A stretch of DNA of 64,000 bases from Micromonospora humi (GCF_900090105.1 NZ_FMDM01000011.1:124001-188000), one strand, 5' to 3'. Positions 15,290-25,120 are shown, numbered from the stretch's first letter. Translations and numbers: made by a program. Notes: generated by a model not told the origin, from the sequence alone.

Positions 15290-16687
15290 TCAGGCGGTGG
15301 AGCCGGCCAGCGGGCGCTCGGCGTCGGGCGGGGCCGCCGAGTCGGAGACGGGTTCGTCGTCGTGCTCGTCGACCATGGTGGACTCGTCGAACGGTCGCTC
15401 CCCGGCCAGCACGGCGCGGGCCTGGTCCCGGTCGAACTCGCCGGTCCAGGTGCCGACCAGCACGGTCGCGACGGCGTTGCCGGCGAAGTTGGTCAGCGCC
15501 CGGGCCTCGGACATGAACCGGTCGATGCCGACGATCAGGCCGACGCCGTCGACCAGGTCCGGCCGGTGCGACTGGAGGCCGCCGGCGAGCGTGGCCAACC
15601 CGGCGCCGGTCACGCCCGCCGCGCCCTTGGACGCGATCACCATGAACACCAGCAGCGAGATCTGCTCCCCGACCGCGAGCGGCTTGCCCAGCGCGTCGGC
15701 CACGAAGAGCGAGGCCATGGTCAGGTAGATCGCGGTGCCGTCCAGGTTGAACGAGTAGCCGGTGGGGACCGTGATGCCGACGACCGGCCGGCCCACCCCG
15801 ACATGCTCCATCTTGGCGATCAGCCGGGGCAGCGCCGACTCCGACGACGAGGTGGAGAGGATGAGCAGGAACTCGCGGCCCAGGTAGCGCAGCAGCGAGA
15901 AGATCGAGATCCCGGCAATCAGGCGCAGCAGCAGGCCGAGCACCACGATCACGAAGATCAGGCAGGTGGCGTAGAAGCCGAGCATGATCTGCGCCAGGCT
16001 CTTGAGCGCGTCCACGCCGGTGGCGCCGACCACGGCCGCCATGGCGCCGAACGCGCCGATCGGCGCCAGCCACATGATCATCGCCAGCACCTTGAAGACC
16101 AGGCGCTGGAGCACCCCGACCGCCCGCAGCACCGGCTCGCCCCGGCTGCCCAGGCTCTGCACCGCGAAGCCGACCAGCAACGCGACCAACAGGGTCTGCA
16201 GCACCTCGCCCTCGGTCAGCGCGGAGACCAACGTGGTCGGGATGATCCCGAGCAGGAAGTCGACAGTGCCGCCGCTCTCCTCGCCGGCCGCGGACCGGCC
16301 CGCGTCGGCCACGTCCGGGCCCAGGTCCAGTCCCGCCCCGGGGTGGATGATGTTGCCGACGACCAGGCCGATCGCCAGCGCCACCGTCGACATGACCAGG
16401 AAGTAGCCGAGCGCGAGGCCGCCGACCTTGCCGACCTTGGCCGCCTGCCGGACGGACCCGACACCGAGCACGATGGTGCAGAAGATGACCGGGCTGATCA
16501 TCATCTTGATCAGGTTCACGAAGCCGGTGCCGAGCGGTTTCAGCGCTTTGCCGACGTCGGGCGCGACGAGGCCGACCACGATGCCGGCGACGACGGCCAC
16601 GATGACCGCCAGGTAGAGGTAACGAGTCCGGTCCCGGCGGGCCGGCCGGACGTCCGCGGGGGTGGGGGTGGTGGTGTCCATTTCCAC
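15290..16687 (-). CDS. dctA: C4-dicarboxylate:cation symporter (DctA)
   Basis: 465 aa, DAACS family. The serine-rich re-entrant loop STSSSESALPRL, the substrate/cation motif YSFNLDGTAIYL and the late NFAGNAVATVL are all present, with about eight membrane helices. It imports succinate, fumarate or malate with protons or sodium. The acidic C-terminal tail (about 45 residues) is longer than in E. coli DctA. It is divergent from a CitA/DcuS-type kinase and regulator, the usual control pair for such transporters. ATG 16687 is used; ATG 16681 is also possible. Confidence 0.92.
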   Translation of the reverse strand: MEMDTTTPTPADVRPARRDRTRYLYLAVIVAVVAGIVVGLVAPDVGKALKPLGTGFVNLIKMMISPVIFCTIVLGVGSVRQAAKVGKVGGLALGYFLVMSTVALAIGLVVGNIIHPGAGLDLGPDVADAGRSAAGEESGGTVDFLLGIIPTTLVSALTEGEVLQTLLVALLVGFAVQSLGSRGEPVLRAVGVLQRLVFKVLAMIMWLAPIGAFGAMAAVVGATGVDALKSLAQIMLGFYATCLIFVIVVLGLLLRLIAGISIFSLLRYLGREFLLILSTSSSESALPRLIAKMEHVGVGRPVVGITVPTGYSFNLDGTAIYLTMASLFVADALGKPLAVGEQISLLVFMVIASKGAAGVTGAGLATLAGGLQSHRPDLVDGVGLIVGIDRFMSEARALTNFAGNAVATVLVGTWTGEFDRDQARAVLAGERPFDESTMVDEHDDEPVSDSAAPPDAERPLAGSTA

Positions 16688-16722
16688 ACTGTGAAGCAGG
16701 TCTCACCGGACCGCACGATTGC

Positions 16723-16736
16723 GTTCATTCTGTTCA
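16723..16736. promoter_or_regulatory. Possible response-regulator site between dctA and its kinase gene
   Basis: GTTCATTCTGTTCA holds two GTTCA half-sites 9 bp apart, in the 102-bp divergent gap. Direct repeats of this kind fit a CitB-family regulator, but the site is unique in the window and unproven. Confidence 0.3.
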
Positions 16737-16789
16737 CCCGGGGGACGCGCCGCCGAAACGCCGCCGGGCGGGTGCGCCACACTGGCACG

Positions 16790-18376
16790 GTGGCGCGGCG
16801 GCAGTGGAGCATCGCGGGGCAACTCTTCGCCCTGCAGGCGGTGGTGGTGACGCTGCTCGTGCTGGCCGGCGCCGGTGGCGCGGTCTGGCTCGCCCGCAGC
16901 GACTCCCACCAGGCCGCGAACGACGAGGTGCTGGCCGTGGCGCAGGCGGTGGCCGGCTCCCCCAGCGTCCGCGCGGCCCTCACCGCCGCCGACCCGGCGG
17001 CCACGCTCCAGCCGTACGCGGAGGCCACCCGGCGGGCCACCGGGACGGACTTCGTGGTGGTGATGGCGCCGGACCGGACCCGCTACTCGCACCCGAACAC
17101 CGACCTGATCGGTCAACCGTTCATCGGTGACATCGGTCCGGCGCTGGGCGGCGAGCCGTTCACCGTGACCAACGTCGGCACGCTCGGCGAGTCGGTGCGC
17201 GCGGTCGTCCCGGTGTACGGCGACGGCCGGCGGATCATCGGGCTGGTCTCGGTCGGCATCACCACCCGGGCGATCAACCGGAAGCTGCTCGCCCAGGCGC
17301 CCGTGCTGTTCGGCGCGGCGGTGCCGGCGCTGGCGCTGGCGGCCACCGGCTCGTGGCTGCTCAGTCGGCGGCTGCGTCGGCAGACGCACGGGCTCGGGCC
17401 GGCCCAGATGACCCGGATGTACGAGTACTACGACGCGGTCCTGCACTCCGTACGCGAGGGACTGGTGGTGCTGACCCGGGACCGCCGGGTGGCGCTGGTC
17501 AACGACGAGGGCCGGCGGCTGCTCGGGCTGGCCGAGGACGCCGCGGTCACCGACCGGCCGGTGGCCGGGATCGACCTGCCGCCGGCGGTGGCCGAGCTGC
17601 TGGCCGCGGGCCGGGACGCGCACGACGAGCCGGTGCTCGCCGGCGACCGGGTGCTGGTGGCCAACCAGCGCACCACCCGGTTCGAGGGCACCGTGCTCGG
17701 CACCGTGCTCACCCTGCGCGACCAGACCGAGCTGCGCAACCTGGCCAGCGAGCTGGACTCGGTACGCGCGCTGACCGAGGCGTTGCAGGCGCAGACCCAC
17801 GAGTCGGCGAACCGGTTGCACACCGTGCTGACGCTCGTCGAGCTGGGCCGTACCGACGAGGCGGTCCGGCTGGGCACCCGCGACCTGGCGCTCGCCCAGC
17901 AGCTCACCGACCGGGTGGTCGGCGCGGTGAGCGAGCCGGCCCTGGCCGCGCTGCTGCTCGGCAAGTCGGCGCGGGCCGGTGAGCGCGGGGTGGACCTGGT
18001 CGTCGAGCCGGACTGCCGCCTCGACGGCAGTCCGGTGCCCGGAACCGACCTGATCACGGTGGTGGGCAACCTGATCGACAACGCGCTCGACGCGGTCGCC
18101 GCCACCCCGCCGCCGCGCCGGGTGCGGGTGTTCGTCGGCACCCGCGACGACGAGTTGGTGGTCCGGGTCGGCGACAGCGGCCCCGGTCTCGCGCCGGAGC
18201 GGGTGGCGGACGCGTTCCGGCGCGGCTGGTCCACCAAGAGCGCCGGCCGGGGGCTCGGTCTGGCCCTGGTCGGTCAGGTCGTCCGCCGGCACGGCGGCAC
18301 CACCGACGTGACCCGCACCGACGGCGGCGAGACCGTCTTCACGGTCCGCCTGCCGCTGCCCGGGGCGGAGCGATGA
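16790..18376 (+). CDS. Sensor histidine kinase, CitA/DcuS family
   Basis: 528 aa. TM1 is at residues ~11-33. The extracytoplasmic sensor domain spans ~34-170 and includes RYSHPNTDLIGQPF, a segment typical of citrate/dicarboxylate sensors. TM2 is at ~171-193, a PAS domain at ~205-310, and the phosphoacceptor histidine in AQTHESANRLH (about His337). The ATPase N-box is NLIDNALDAV. The kinase should sense external dicarboxylate and phosphorylate the regulator whose ATG overlaps its stop by 4 nt. GTG 16790 was chosen as it leaves a short cytoplasmic tail before TM1. Confidence 0.9.
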   Translation: MARRQWSIAGQLFALQAVVVTLLVLAGAGGAVWLARSDSHQAANDEVLAVAQAVAGSPSVRAALTAADPAATLQPYAEATRRATGTDFVVVMAPDRTRYSHPNTDLIGQPFIGDIGPALGGEPFTVTNVGTLGESVRAVVPVYGDGRRIIGLVSVGITTRAINRKLLAQAPVLFGAAVPALALAATGSWLLSRRLRRQTHGLGPAQMTRMYEYYDAVLHSVREGLVVLTRDRRVALVNDEGRRLLGLAEDAAVTDRPVAGIDLPPAVAELLAAGRDAHDEPVLAGDRVLVANQRTTRFEGTVLGTVLTLRDQTELRNLASELDSVRALTEALQAQTHESANRLHTVLTLVELGRTDEAVRLGTRDLALAQQLTDRVVGAVSEPALAALLLGKSARAGERGVDLVVEPDCRLDGSPVPGTDLITVVGNLIDNALDAVAATPPPRRVRVFVGTRDDELVVRVGDSGPGLAPERVADAFRRGWSTKSAGRGLGLALVGQVVRRHGGTTDVTRTDGGETVFTVRLPLPGAER

Positions 18377-19050
18377 GCGCCGTCGTCCGGGTGCTGGTGG
18401 TGGAGGACGAGCCGCTGCTGGCCGAGGCGCACAAGGCGTACACCGAACGGGTGCCCGGCTTCGTCGTGGTCGGCGTGGCGCACACCGGCCGGGACGCGAT
18501 GGCGGCGCTGCGCGCCGGTGGTGGGGTCGACCTGGTGCTGCTCGACTTCCGCCTGCCCGACCTGCACGGGCTGGAGGTCTGCCGGGCGCTGCGGGCGGCC
18601 GGCAGCGGCGTCGACGTGCTGGCCGTGACGTCGGCGCGCGACCTGACCGCGGTGCGCACCGCCGTCTCCCTCGGGGTGACCCATTACCTGCTCAAGCCGT
18701 TCACCTTCGCCGCGTTCCGCGACAAGCTGGAGCGCTACGCCGAATACCGCCGGCACGCCCTGGCCGACGGCGAGGTGGCCGCGCAGCACGAGGTGGACCG
18801 GATGTTCGCCACGCTGCGCGGCGCGGCGGCGCACACCCTGCCGAAGGGGTTGGACGAGCAGACCCTGCACGCCGTGCTGGCCGCGCTCGACACCGAGGGG
18901 CGGTCGGCGGCCGAGGTCGGCGCGCGCACCGGCATCTCCCGGGTCACCGCCCGCCGCTACCTGGAATACCTGGTCTCCGCCGACCGTGCGGTCCGCACCC
19001 CCCGCTACGGCACGCCCGGCCGGCCGGAGGTCGAGTACCGGCCGGCCTGA
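18373..19050 (+). CDS. Response regulator, CitB/DcuR family
   Basis: 225 aa. The receiver domain (about residues 4-122) has the acidic pair VVEDEP, the phospho-acceptor in LLDFRLPDL (about Asp58) and the conserved lysine in LLKPF. A linker and a C-terminal helix-turn-helix (AAEVGARTGISRVTARRYLE) complete the CitB-type architecture. It is co-translated with the kinase and should activate the divergent dctA when dicarboxylates are present. Confidence 0.9.
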   Translation: MSAVVRVLVVEDEPLLAEAHKAYTERVPGFVVVGVAHTGRDAMAALRAGGGVDLVLLDFRLPDLHGLEVCRALRAAGSGVDVLAVTSARDLTAVRTAVSLGVTHYLLKPFTFAAFRDKLERYAEYRRHALADGEVAAQHEVDRMFATLRGAAAHTLPKGLDEQTLHAVLAALDTEGRSAAEVGARTGISRVTARRYLEYLVSADRAVRTPRYGTPGRPEVEYRPA

Positions 19051-19055
19051 CCGGC

Positions 19056-19952
19056 TCATCCGGGCACGGGCAGGTCGGCGAGCACGGCGGCCATCTCCGC
19101 CCGGACCCGGGGCAGCGGCCAACCGGCCAGCTCGGGCAGGTCGTGCCGCTCGCGTAGCCGCCGCACCGCCGCCAGCCCGACCAGATAGCCGCAGCGTGGG
19201 GGCAGGTCGCCGCGCAGCGGCGAGTCCCGCTCGAGGAAGTACGCGGCGTGGTGGTCCGGGTCGGTGGCGTCGAGGTCGGCCCGCACCCGGTCGAGGACGG
19301 CCGGCCAGCGGCGACGGCACTCGTCGAGCCAGGACCGGTGGCCGGGCCGACCGAACCAGAGGTACGCCTCGTCGGGCCGACCGCTGTCGAGTTCCGCCGT
19401 GACCTGGGTGGCCAGCCCTTCGACGAACAGGTTCTTCGCCACCCCGTGCTCCGGCCAGTCGCGGATGCCGGCCCGGCGGTCGTGGACGACGTGGGCGGCC
19501 TCGTGGTGCACGAGCATCCGAACGTCCTCGGGCGGGTCGAGCTGTTCCACCGCGAGGAAGAGCGCGTACCGACCGTCGAGGTCGCCGGCCCAGCCGTTCG
19601 CCCGGTGCAGCCCGACCAGTACCACGCACTCCACCGGGCCGCCGTCGCCGGTCCAGCCGAGCGCCCGGGCCGACGCCGCGACGCCGTCGGGCAGCAGTCC
19701 GCGTACCGTCTCGGCGCGGGCCGTCAGGTCGGCGGCCCGGTCGTGGAGCCGGTCGACGGCGGCTCGCACGTCCGCCGGGGCGGGCGGGCCGGCGTCGCGG
19801 TCCACCACGCGGGCGATGTCCGGATGCCGGTCGAGGTAGCGGGACCGCCACAGCCCCGGCCACCGCTCGGCCGGGACGGCGCGGCACTCGCGCAGGACGG
19901 CGACGAAGTCGGGTACGAGATCACGGACGCGCAGCAGGTCGGTGGCGGGCAT
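19056..19952 (-). CDS. Putative zinc metalloprotease, DUF2268-like
   Basis: 298 aa. The motif HHEAAHVVH (about residues 147-155) fits HExxH zinc proteases. A downstream glutamate in LFVEGLATQV could be the third ligand, making a gluzincin-like site. No signal peptide or membrane segment is seen, so it is probably cytoplasmic. The overall pattern (Trp-rich ends, HExxH mid-protein, FVEGLA) recalls predicted proteases of the DUF2268 group. Substrate unknown. It converges on the CitB-type regulator gene with a 5-nt gap. Confidence 0.65.
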   Translation of the reverse strand: MPATDLLRVRDLVPDFVAVLRECRAVPAERWPGLWRSRYLDRHPDIARVVDRDAGPPAPADVRAAVDRLHDRAADLTARAETVRGLLPDGVAASARALGWTGDGGPVECVVLVGLHRANGWAGDLDGRYALFLAVEQLDPPEDVRMLVHHEAAHVVHDRRAGIRDWPEHGVAKNLFVEGLATQVTAELDSGRPDEAYLWFGRPGHRSWLDECRRRWPAVLDRVRADLDATDPDHHAAYFLERDSPLRGDLPPRCGYLVGLAAVRRLRERHDLPELAGWPLPRVRAEMAAVLADLPVPG

Positions 19953-19990
19953 GCGCCCGATGGTGCCCGGTCACCGGCCGCCCCGCACGG

Positions 19991-22900
19991 TCAGCTCACG
20001 TTGGCCGGGCCCAGGACGCTCTTCAGGTCACCCATCAGCGCGGTGGTCGCGGCGACCCGGAACGGGCCGAGGCGCAGCGTGGTGACCTTGCCGCCGTTGA
20101 GCAGCTTGACGTGCACCTCGGTGTCGCCGGGGTGCAGCACCAGCGTCTCCTTGAGCCGTTCGACGAGCGGCGGGGTGCAGCGGTGCACCGGGATGGTCAG
20201 GGTGACCGGCTTGCTCCCCGGGCTGCTGGTCACGTCCGGCATGGACATGTCCATCGCCATGATCCGCGGGGTGTCGTCGCGGCGGTCCACCCGGCCCTTG
20301 ACCACCACGATGGCGTCCTCGGCGATGTACTGCCCGATGACCTCGTAGGTGTTGGGGAAGAACAGCGTCTCCACGCCGCCGGCCAGGTCCTCCAGGGTGG
20401 CCGAGGCCCAGGCCCGGCCCTGCTTGGTGACCCGGCGCTGCACCCCGGAGAGGATGCCGGCCAGCGTGACGACCGCGCCGTCGGGCACGGTGCCCTCCTC
20501 GGAGAGCGCGGCGATGGTGGTGTCGGCCGCCGCGCCCAGCACGTGCTCCAGGCCGAACAGCGGGTGGTCGGAGACGTACAGGCCGAGCATCTCGCGCTCG
20601 AACGCCAGCTTGTCGCGCTTGTCCCACTCCCCGTCGCCGATGACCGGCATGACGGTGGTGCTGCCGCCGACGTCGGCGTCGCCGAAACCGGCGCCGAACA
20701 GGTCGTACTGGCCGACCGCCTCCTTGCGCTTGACGTCGGCGTACGCGTCGATGGCGTCGGCGTGCACGGCCAGCAGCCCCTTGCGCGAGTGCTTCAGCGA
20801 GTCGAACGCACCGGCCTTGATCAGCGATTCGATGGTCTTCTTGTTGCAGGCGACCGCGTCCACCTTGGACAGGAAGTCGTAGAAGTCGGCGTACTCGCCC
20901 TTCTCCTCGCGGCAGCGCATGATCGACGCGACCACGTTCGCGCCGACGTTGCGCACCGCGCCGAGGCCGAAGCGGATCTCCTTGCCGACCGGGGTGAACG
21001 GCCCGGCGGAGGTGTTGACGTCCGGCGGGAGCACCTGGATCCGCATCCGGCGGCACTCGGACAGGTAGAGCGCCATCTTGTCCTTGTCGTCACCGACGGA
21101 GGTGAGCAGCGCCGCCATGTATTCGGCCGGGTAGTGCGCCTTGAGGTACGCGGTCCAGTACGACACCAGGCCGTACGCGGCGGAGTGCGCCTTGTTGAAC
21201 GCGTAGCCGGCGAACGGGACCAGCACGTCCCACACCGCCTGGATGGCGTCGTCGGGATAGCCGTTCGCGCGGCAGCCGTCCCGGAACGGGACGAACTCCT
21301 TGTCCAGGATCTCCTTCTTCTTCTTGCCCATCGCGCGGCGCAGCAGGTCGGCCTGGCCGAGCGTGTAGCCGGCGAGGATCTGCGCGGCGCGCTGCACCTG
21401 CTCCTGGTAGACGATCAGGCCGTAGGTGGGGGCGAGGATCTCGCGCAGCGGCTCCTCCAGGGCCGGGTGGATCGGGGTGATCTCCTGGAGCCCGTTCTTG
21501 CGCAGCGCGTAGTTGGTGTGCGAGTCGACGCCCATCGGACCGGGCCGGTAGAGCGCCAGCACGGCGGAGATGTCCTCGAAGTTGTCCGGCTTCATCATCC
21601 GCAGCAGCGAGCGCATCGGCCCGCCGTCGAGCTGGAACACGCCGAGCGTGTCGCCCCGGGCGAGCAGCTCGTACGCGGCCTTGTCGTCCAGCGGCCTGCC
21701 GAGCAGGTCCAGCTCCTTGCCGTGGTTGAGCCCGATGTTCTTCACCGCGTCGTCGATGATGGTGAGGTTGCGCAGGCCGAGGAAGTCCATCTTCAGCAGC
21801 CCGAGCGACTCGCACGTCGGGTAGTCGAACTGCGTGATGATGACGCCGTCGGCGTCGCGCCGCATCAGCGGGATGTGGTCGATGATCGGCTCGGCGGACA
21901 TGATGACGCCGGCCGCGTGCACGCCGCTCTGCCGGATCAGCCCCTCGATGCCCTTCGCGGTCTCGATGACCTTCTTGACGTCCGGGTCGGTCTCGTAGAG
22001 GCCGCGGATCTCGCCGGCCTCGGCGTAGCGCGGGTGCTTCGGGTCGAAGATGCCGGACAGCGGGATGTCCTTGCCCATCACGGCCGGCGGCATCGCCTTG
22101 GTGATCCGGTCGCCGACCGCGTACGGGAAACCGAGCACCCGGGCCGAGTCCTTGATCGCGGCCTTCGCCTTGATCGTGCCGAACGTGGCGATCTGCGCGA
22201 CCTTGTCCTCGCCCCACTTGTCGGTCACGTACTTGATGACCTCGCCGCGCCGGCGCTCGTCGAAGTCGATGTCGACGTCGGGCATCGAGACGCGCTCGGG
22301 GTTGAGGAACCGCTCGAAGATCAGGCCGTGCGGGATCGGGTCCAGGTCGGTGATGCCCAGCGCGTACGCGACGAGCGAGCCGGCCGCCGAGCCACGACCG
22401 GGGCCGACCGCGATGCCCTGGCTCTTCGCCCACTGGATGAAGTCGGCGACCACGAGGAAGTAGGACGGGAAGCCCATCTGGATGATGACGCCCAGCTCGT
22501 ACTCCGCCTGGACGACGTGGCCCTCCGGGATGCCGCCGGGGAAGCGGCGCTTGAGCCCGGCGAACGTCTCCTTGCGGAACCAGGACTCCTCGGTCTCGCC
22601 CTCGGGGATCGGGAACCGCGGCATCAGGTTGTGGAAGGTGAACATCCCGGTCGGGTCGACCTTCTCCGCCACCAGCAGCGTGTTGCGGCAGCCCTGCTGC
22701 CACAGCTCGGAGGAGTCGACCGCGCGCATCTGGTCGGCCGACTTGACGAAGTAACCGCCGCCCTCGAAGCGGAACCGGTTCGGGTCGGCCACGTTGCTGC
22801 CGGTCTGCACGCAGAGCAGCACGTCGTGCGCCTCGGCCTGCGCCTCGTGGGTGTAGTGCGAGTCGTTGGTGACCACCGGCGGGATGTCGAGCTTGCGGGC

Positions 22901-23524
22901 GATCTCGGTGAGCCCGTCGCGGACCCGGCGCTCGATGTCGAGGCCGTGGTCCATGATCTCCAGGAAGTAGTTGTCCTTGCCGAAGATGTCCTGGTAGGCG
23001 GCGGCGACCTTGAGCGCCTCGTCGAACTGCCCGAGCCGCAGCCGGGTCTGCACCGCGCCGGACGGGCAGCCGGTGGTGGCCATGATGCCCTCGGCGTGCT
23101 CGGCGATCAGCTCCATGTCCATCCGGGGCCACTTGACGTAGTGGCCCTCCATCGAGGCGCGGGAGTTGAGCCGGAACATGTTGTGCAGGCCGGTGCGGTT
23201 CGCCGCCCACATGGTCATGTGGGTGATGGCGCCGTTGCCGGAGACGTCGTCGCTCTTCTGCTCCGGGCGCCCCCACTTGACCCGGGCCTTGTGGAAGCGC
23301 GACTCCGGCGCGACGTACGCCTCGACGCCGAGGATCGGCTTGACCCCGGCGGCCATGGCCTGCTTGTAGAAGTCGTTCGCGCCGTGCATGTTGCCGTGGT
23401 CGGTGATCGCCACCGCCGGCATGCCGAGGCGCGCCGCCTCGGCGAAGAGGTCCTTGAGCCGGGCCGCACCGTCGAGCATCGAGTACTCGGTGTGTACGTG
23501 CAGATGCGCGAACGAATCGCCCAT
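19991..23524 (-). CDS. dnaE: DNA polymerase III alpha subunit (DnaE1)
   Basis: 1177 aa, replicative polymerase. The N-terminal PHP domain keeps metal ligands (FAHLHVHTEYSMLDG, ITDHGNMHG), which in actinobacterial DnaE1 provide proofreading. The polymerase active site PDVDIDFDERRR is near residue 415, preceded by VGPGRGSAAGSLVAY. The C-terminal region includes a helix-hairpin-helix and an OB-fold domain (VTLAGILSGVQRRVTKQGRAW). It is transcribed alone, divergent from the PadR gene. Confidence 0.97.
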   Translation of the reverse strand: MGDSFAHLHVHTEYSMLDGAARLKDLFAEAARLGMPAVAITDHGNMHGANDFYKQAMAAGVKPILGVEAYVAPESRFHKARVKWGRPEQKSDDVSGNGAITHMTMWAANRTGLHNMFRLNSRASMEGHYVKWPRMDMELIAEHAEGIMATTGCPSGAVQTRLRLGQFDEALKVAAAYQDIFGKDNYFLEIMDHGLDIERRVRDGLTEIARKLDIPPVVTNDSHYTHEAQAEAHDVLLCVQTGSNVADPNRFRFEGGGYFVKSADQMRAVDSSELWQQGCRNTLLVAEKVDPTGMFTFHNLMPRFPIPEGETEESWFRKETFAGLKRRFPGGIPEGHVVQAEYELGVIIQMGFPSYFLVVADFIQWAKSQGIAVGPGRGSAAGSLVAYALGITDLDPIPHGLIFERFLNPERVSMPDVDIDFDERRRGEVIKYVTDKWGEDKVAQIATFGTIKAKAAIKDSARVLGFPYAVGDRITKAMPPAVMGKDIPLSGIFDPKHPRYAEAGEIRGLYETDPDVKKVIETAKGIEGLIRQSGVHAAGVIMSAEPIIDHIPLMRRDADGVIITQFDYPTCESLGLLKMDFLGLRNLTIIDDAVKNIGLNHGKELDLLGRPLDDKAAYELLARGDTLGVFQLDGGPMRSLLRMMKPDNFEDISAVLALYRPGPMGVDSHTNYALRKNGLQEITPIHPALEEPLREILAPTYGLIVYQEQVQRAAQILAGYTLGQADLLRRAMGKKKKEILDKEFVPFRDGCRANGYPDDAIQAVWDVLVPFAGYAFNKAHSAAYGLVSYWTAYLKAHYPAEYMAALLTSVGDDKDKMALYLSECRRMRIQVLPPDVNTSAGPFTPVGKEIRFGLGAVRNVGANVVASIMRCREEKGEYADFYDFLSKVDAVACNKKTIESLIKAGAFDSLKHSRKGLLAVHADAIDAYADVKRKEAVGQYDLFGAGFGDADVGGSTTVMPVIGDGEWDKRDKLAFEREMLGLYVSDHPLFGLEHVLGAAADTTIAALSEEGTVPDGAVVTLAGILSGVQRRVTKQGRAWASATLEDLAGGVETLFFPNTYEVIGQYIAEDAIVVVKGRVDRRDDTPRIMAMDMSMPDVTSSPGSKPVTLTIPVHRCTPPLVERLKETLVLHPGDTEVHVKLLNGGKVTTLRLGPFRVAATTALMGDLKSVLGPANVS

Positions 23525-23671
23525 GCGTGGCGCCCCCCGGGTTGTGGATCAAGCTGCGTCGGAGTCGACCGACCCACCCTACCGAGGTGATCTCGCCGGC
23601 TCCACCGTCCGCGCCGGGGGTGGCCCGCGTCTCTCCGAAGCCTGGTGCGTGCCGCACGATGCTGTATCTGG

Positions 23672-23704
23672 TTGCAATGGTGTGTGGCACACACTATCGT
23701 GTGT
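23672..23704 (+). promoter_or_regulatory. PadR promoter with embedded palindromic operators; leaderless start
   Basis: TTGCAA (23672-23677) and TATCGT (23695-23700) make a -35/-10 pair with a 17-bp spacer. The spacer contains the palindrome GTGTGTGGCACACAC (23680-23694). ACACAC-TATC-GTGTGT (23689-23704) overlaps the -10. The ATG at 23708 is 7 nt past the -10 box, so transcription probably starts at the initiation codon. A repressor here would cover the promoter completely. Confidence 0.65.
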
Positions 23705-23707
23705 CGC

Positions 23708-24049
23708 ATGGTCAGCGACGAGGTTCTCCGGACCCACCTTCAGGAGCTGCGGCGCGGCACGATCGTCGTCGCCAGCCTGGTGGCGCTCCGCCGTCCCGAC
23801 TACGGCTACGCCCTGCTGCAACGGTTGGCCGCACACGGCTTCGCGGTCGACGCCAACACGCTCTACCCGCTGCTGCGCCGCCTGGAGGACCAGGGGCTGT
23901 TGACCAGCGAGTGGAACACCGACGAGAGCCGGCCGCGCAAGTTCTACCGCACCAGCGCCGACGGCGAGACGGTCCTGACCCGCCTGCTCGACGACCTGTC
24001 CGCGGTGCAGGCGTCCATCACCCAGCTGATCGAAGGAGCGGGACGATGA
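23708..24049 (+). CDS. PadR family transcriptional regulator
   Basis: 113 aa, the short PadR form. The winged helix includes YGYALLQRLAAHGFAVDANTLYPLLRRLEDQGLL, followed by the wing and a short C-terminal helix for dimer formation. ATG 23708 was chosen because the promoter -10 box ends just upstream; a longer frame from 23645 would start inside the promoter. Its stop overlaps the next gene by 4 nt, the usual PadR-HAAS arrangement. Autorepression through the embedded palindromes is likely. Confidence 0.88.
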   Translation: MVSDEVLRTHLQELRRGTIVVASLVALRRPDYGYALLQRLAAHGFAVDANTLYPLLRRLEDQGLLTSEWNTDESRPRKFYRTSADGETVLTRLLDDLSAVQASITQLIEGAGR

Positions 24050-24990
24050 GTTCCCTGACCGACCGCTACGTGGCGGCCACCCTGCGGACCGTGCCGGCGC
24101 CCCGCCGCACCGAGCTGGCCGAGGAGCTGCGCGCCTCCATCGCCGACATGATCGACGACCGGACCGCCGGCGGGCAGGACCACGCCTCGGCCGAGCGCGA
24201 GGTGCTCACCGAGATGGGCCGCCCCGAGCAGCTCGCCGCCCGCTACAGCGACCGCACGCTCCAGCTCATCGGGCCGCGTTACTACCTGGTGTGGTGGGGG
24301 GTGCTGCGGATGCTGCTCACCTGGATCCCGGCGCTCGCCGGCACCGCCACCGGCCTCGTCACGGCCACCGTCGGCGACGAGCCGGGCAGGGCCATCGGCG
24401 CGGCGATCTCGGTCGCGTTCCAGACCGCGGTGCAGGTCGCGTTCTGGGTCACGCTGAGCTTCGCCGTCCTGGAGCGCGCCCAGGCGCCGCTGGGCCTGCC
24501 CGAGTGGACCGTCGACCAGCTCCCCGAGGAGACCGGCGACCGGCAGATCAGCCAGCCGGACAGCTGCGCCTCCGTCGTCTTCCTGCTCGGCACGATCGCG
24601 GTCCTCGTCGGGCAGCACTTCCAGCGCTGGAGCACCGACGACGGCTCCCGGCTGCCGGTGCTCGACCCGGCACTGTGGAGCTTCTGGCTCCCGGCCCTGA
24701 TCGCGGTGCTGGTCGCCACCATCGGCCTGGAGGTCGCGAAGTACCGGGCTCGGCGGTGGACCTGGCCGCTGGTGGCGGTCAACGCGGTGCTCAACCTGGC
24801 GTTCGCCGCGCCGGTGGTCTGGCTGCTGCTCACCGACCGGATGCTCAACCCGGAGCTGATCGACCGGTTCGCCTGGCTGCGCGAGGGCGGCGCGGACGAC
24901 GTCGCCCGCATCGCCGTGGTGGTGACCGTGGTGATCGCGGTCTGGGACGTGGTCGACAGCGTGGTCAAGGCCCGGCGTGCGGCCCGATGA
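24046..24990 (+). CDS. HAAS-domain integral membrane protein
   Basis: 314 aa. Residues ~1-70 form the soluble helical domain often paired with PadR regulators (LTDRYVAATLRTVPAPRR, ELAEELRASIADMIDD). About six hydrophobic helices follow between residues ~82 and 305. Function is unknown; such PadR-HAAS pairs often sit by transporters or envelope stress genes. It overlaps the PadR stop (ATGA), so both are made together. Confidence 0.8.
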   Translation: MSSLTDRYVAATLRTVPAPRRTELAEELRASIADMIDDRTAGGQDHASAEREVLTEMGRPEQLAARYSDRTLQLIGPRYYLVWWGVLRMLLTWIPALAGTATGLVTATVGDEPGRAIGAAISVAFQTAVQVAFWVTLSFAVLERAQAPLGLPEWTVDQLPEETGDRQISQPDSCASVVFLLGTIAVLVGQHFQRWSTDDGSRLPVLDPALWSFWLPALIAVLVATIGLEVAKYRARRWTWPLVAVNAVLNLAFAAPVVWLLLTDRMLNPELIDRFAWLREGGADDVARIAVVVTVVIAVWDVVDSVVKARRAAR

Positions 24991-25120
24991 GACCCGGTCC
25001 CGGTCCGGCGCACACGGGGGCGCCGGACCGGGACCGTACGCGGCCGGCAATGTGAAGATCCCGGCCCGGGTGATCCAGTTCGGCTACGGTATGCCGGAAT
25101 TCCTCGACCAACTCCCGGTG

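Noticed and set aside
20111..23590. Long open frame opposite dnaE
   Set aside because: It mirrors the codon bias of dnaE on the other strand, has Arg/Val/Asp/Gly-rich low-complexity sequence, and no recognisable domain.
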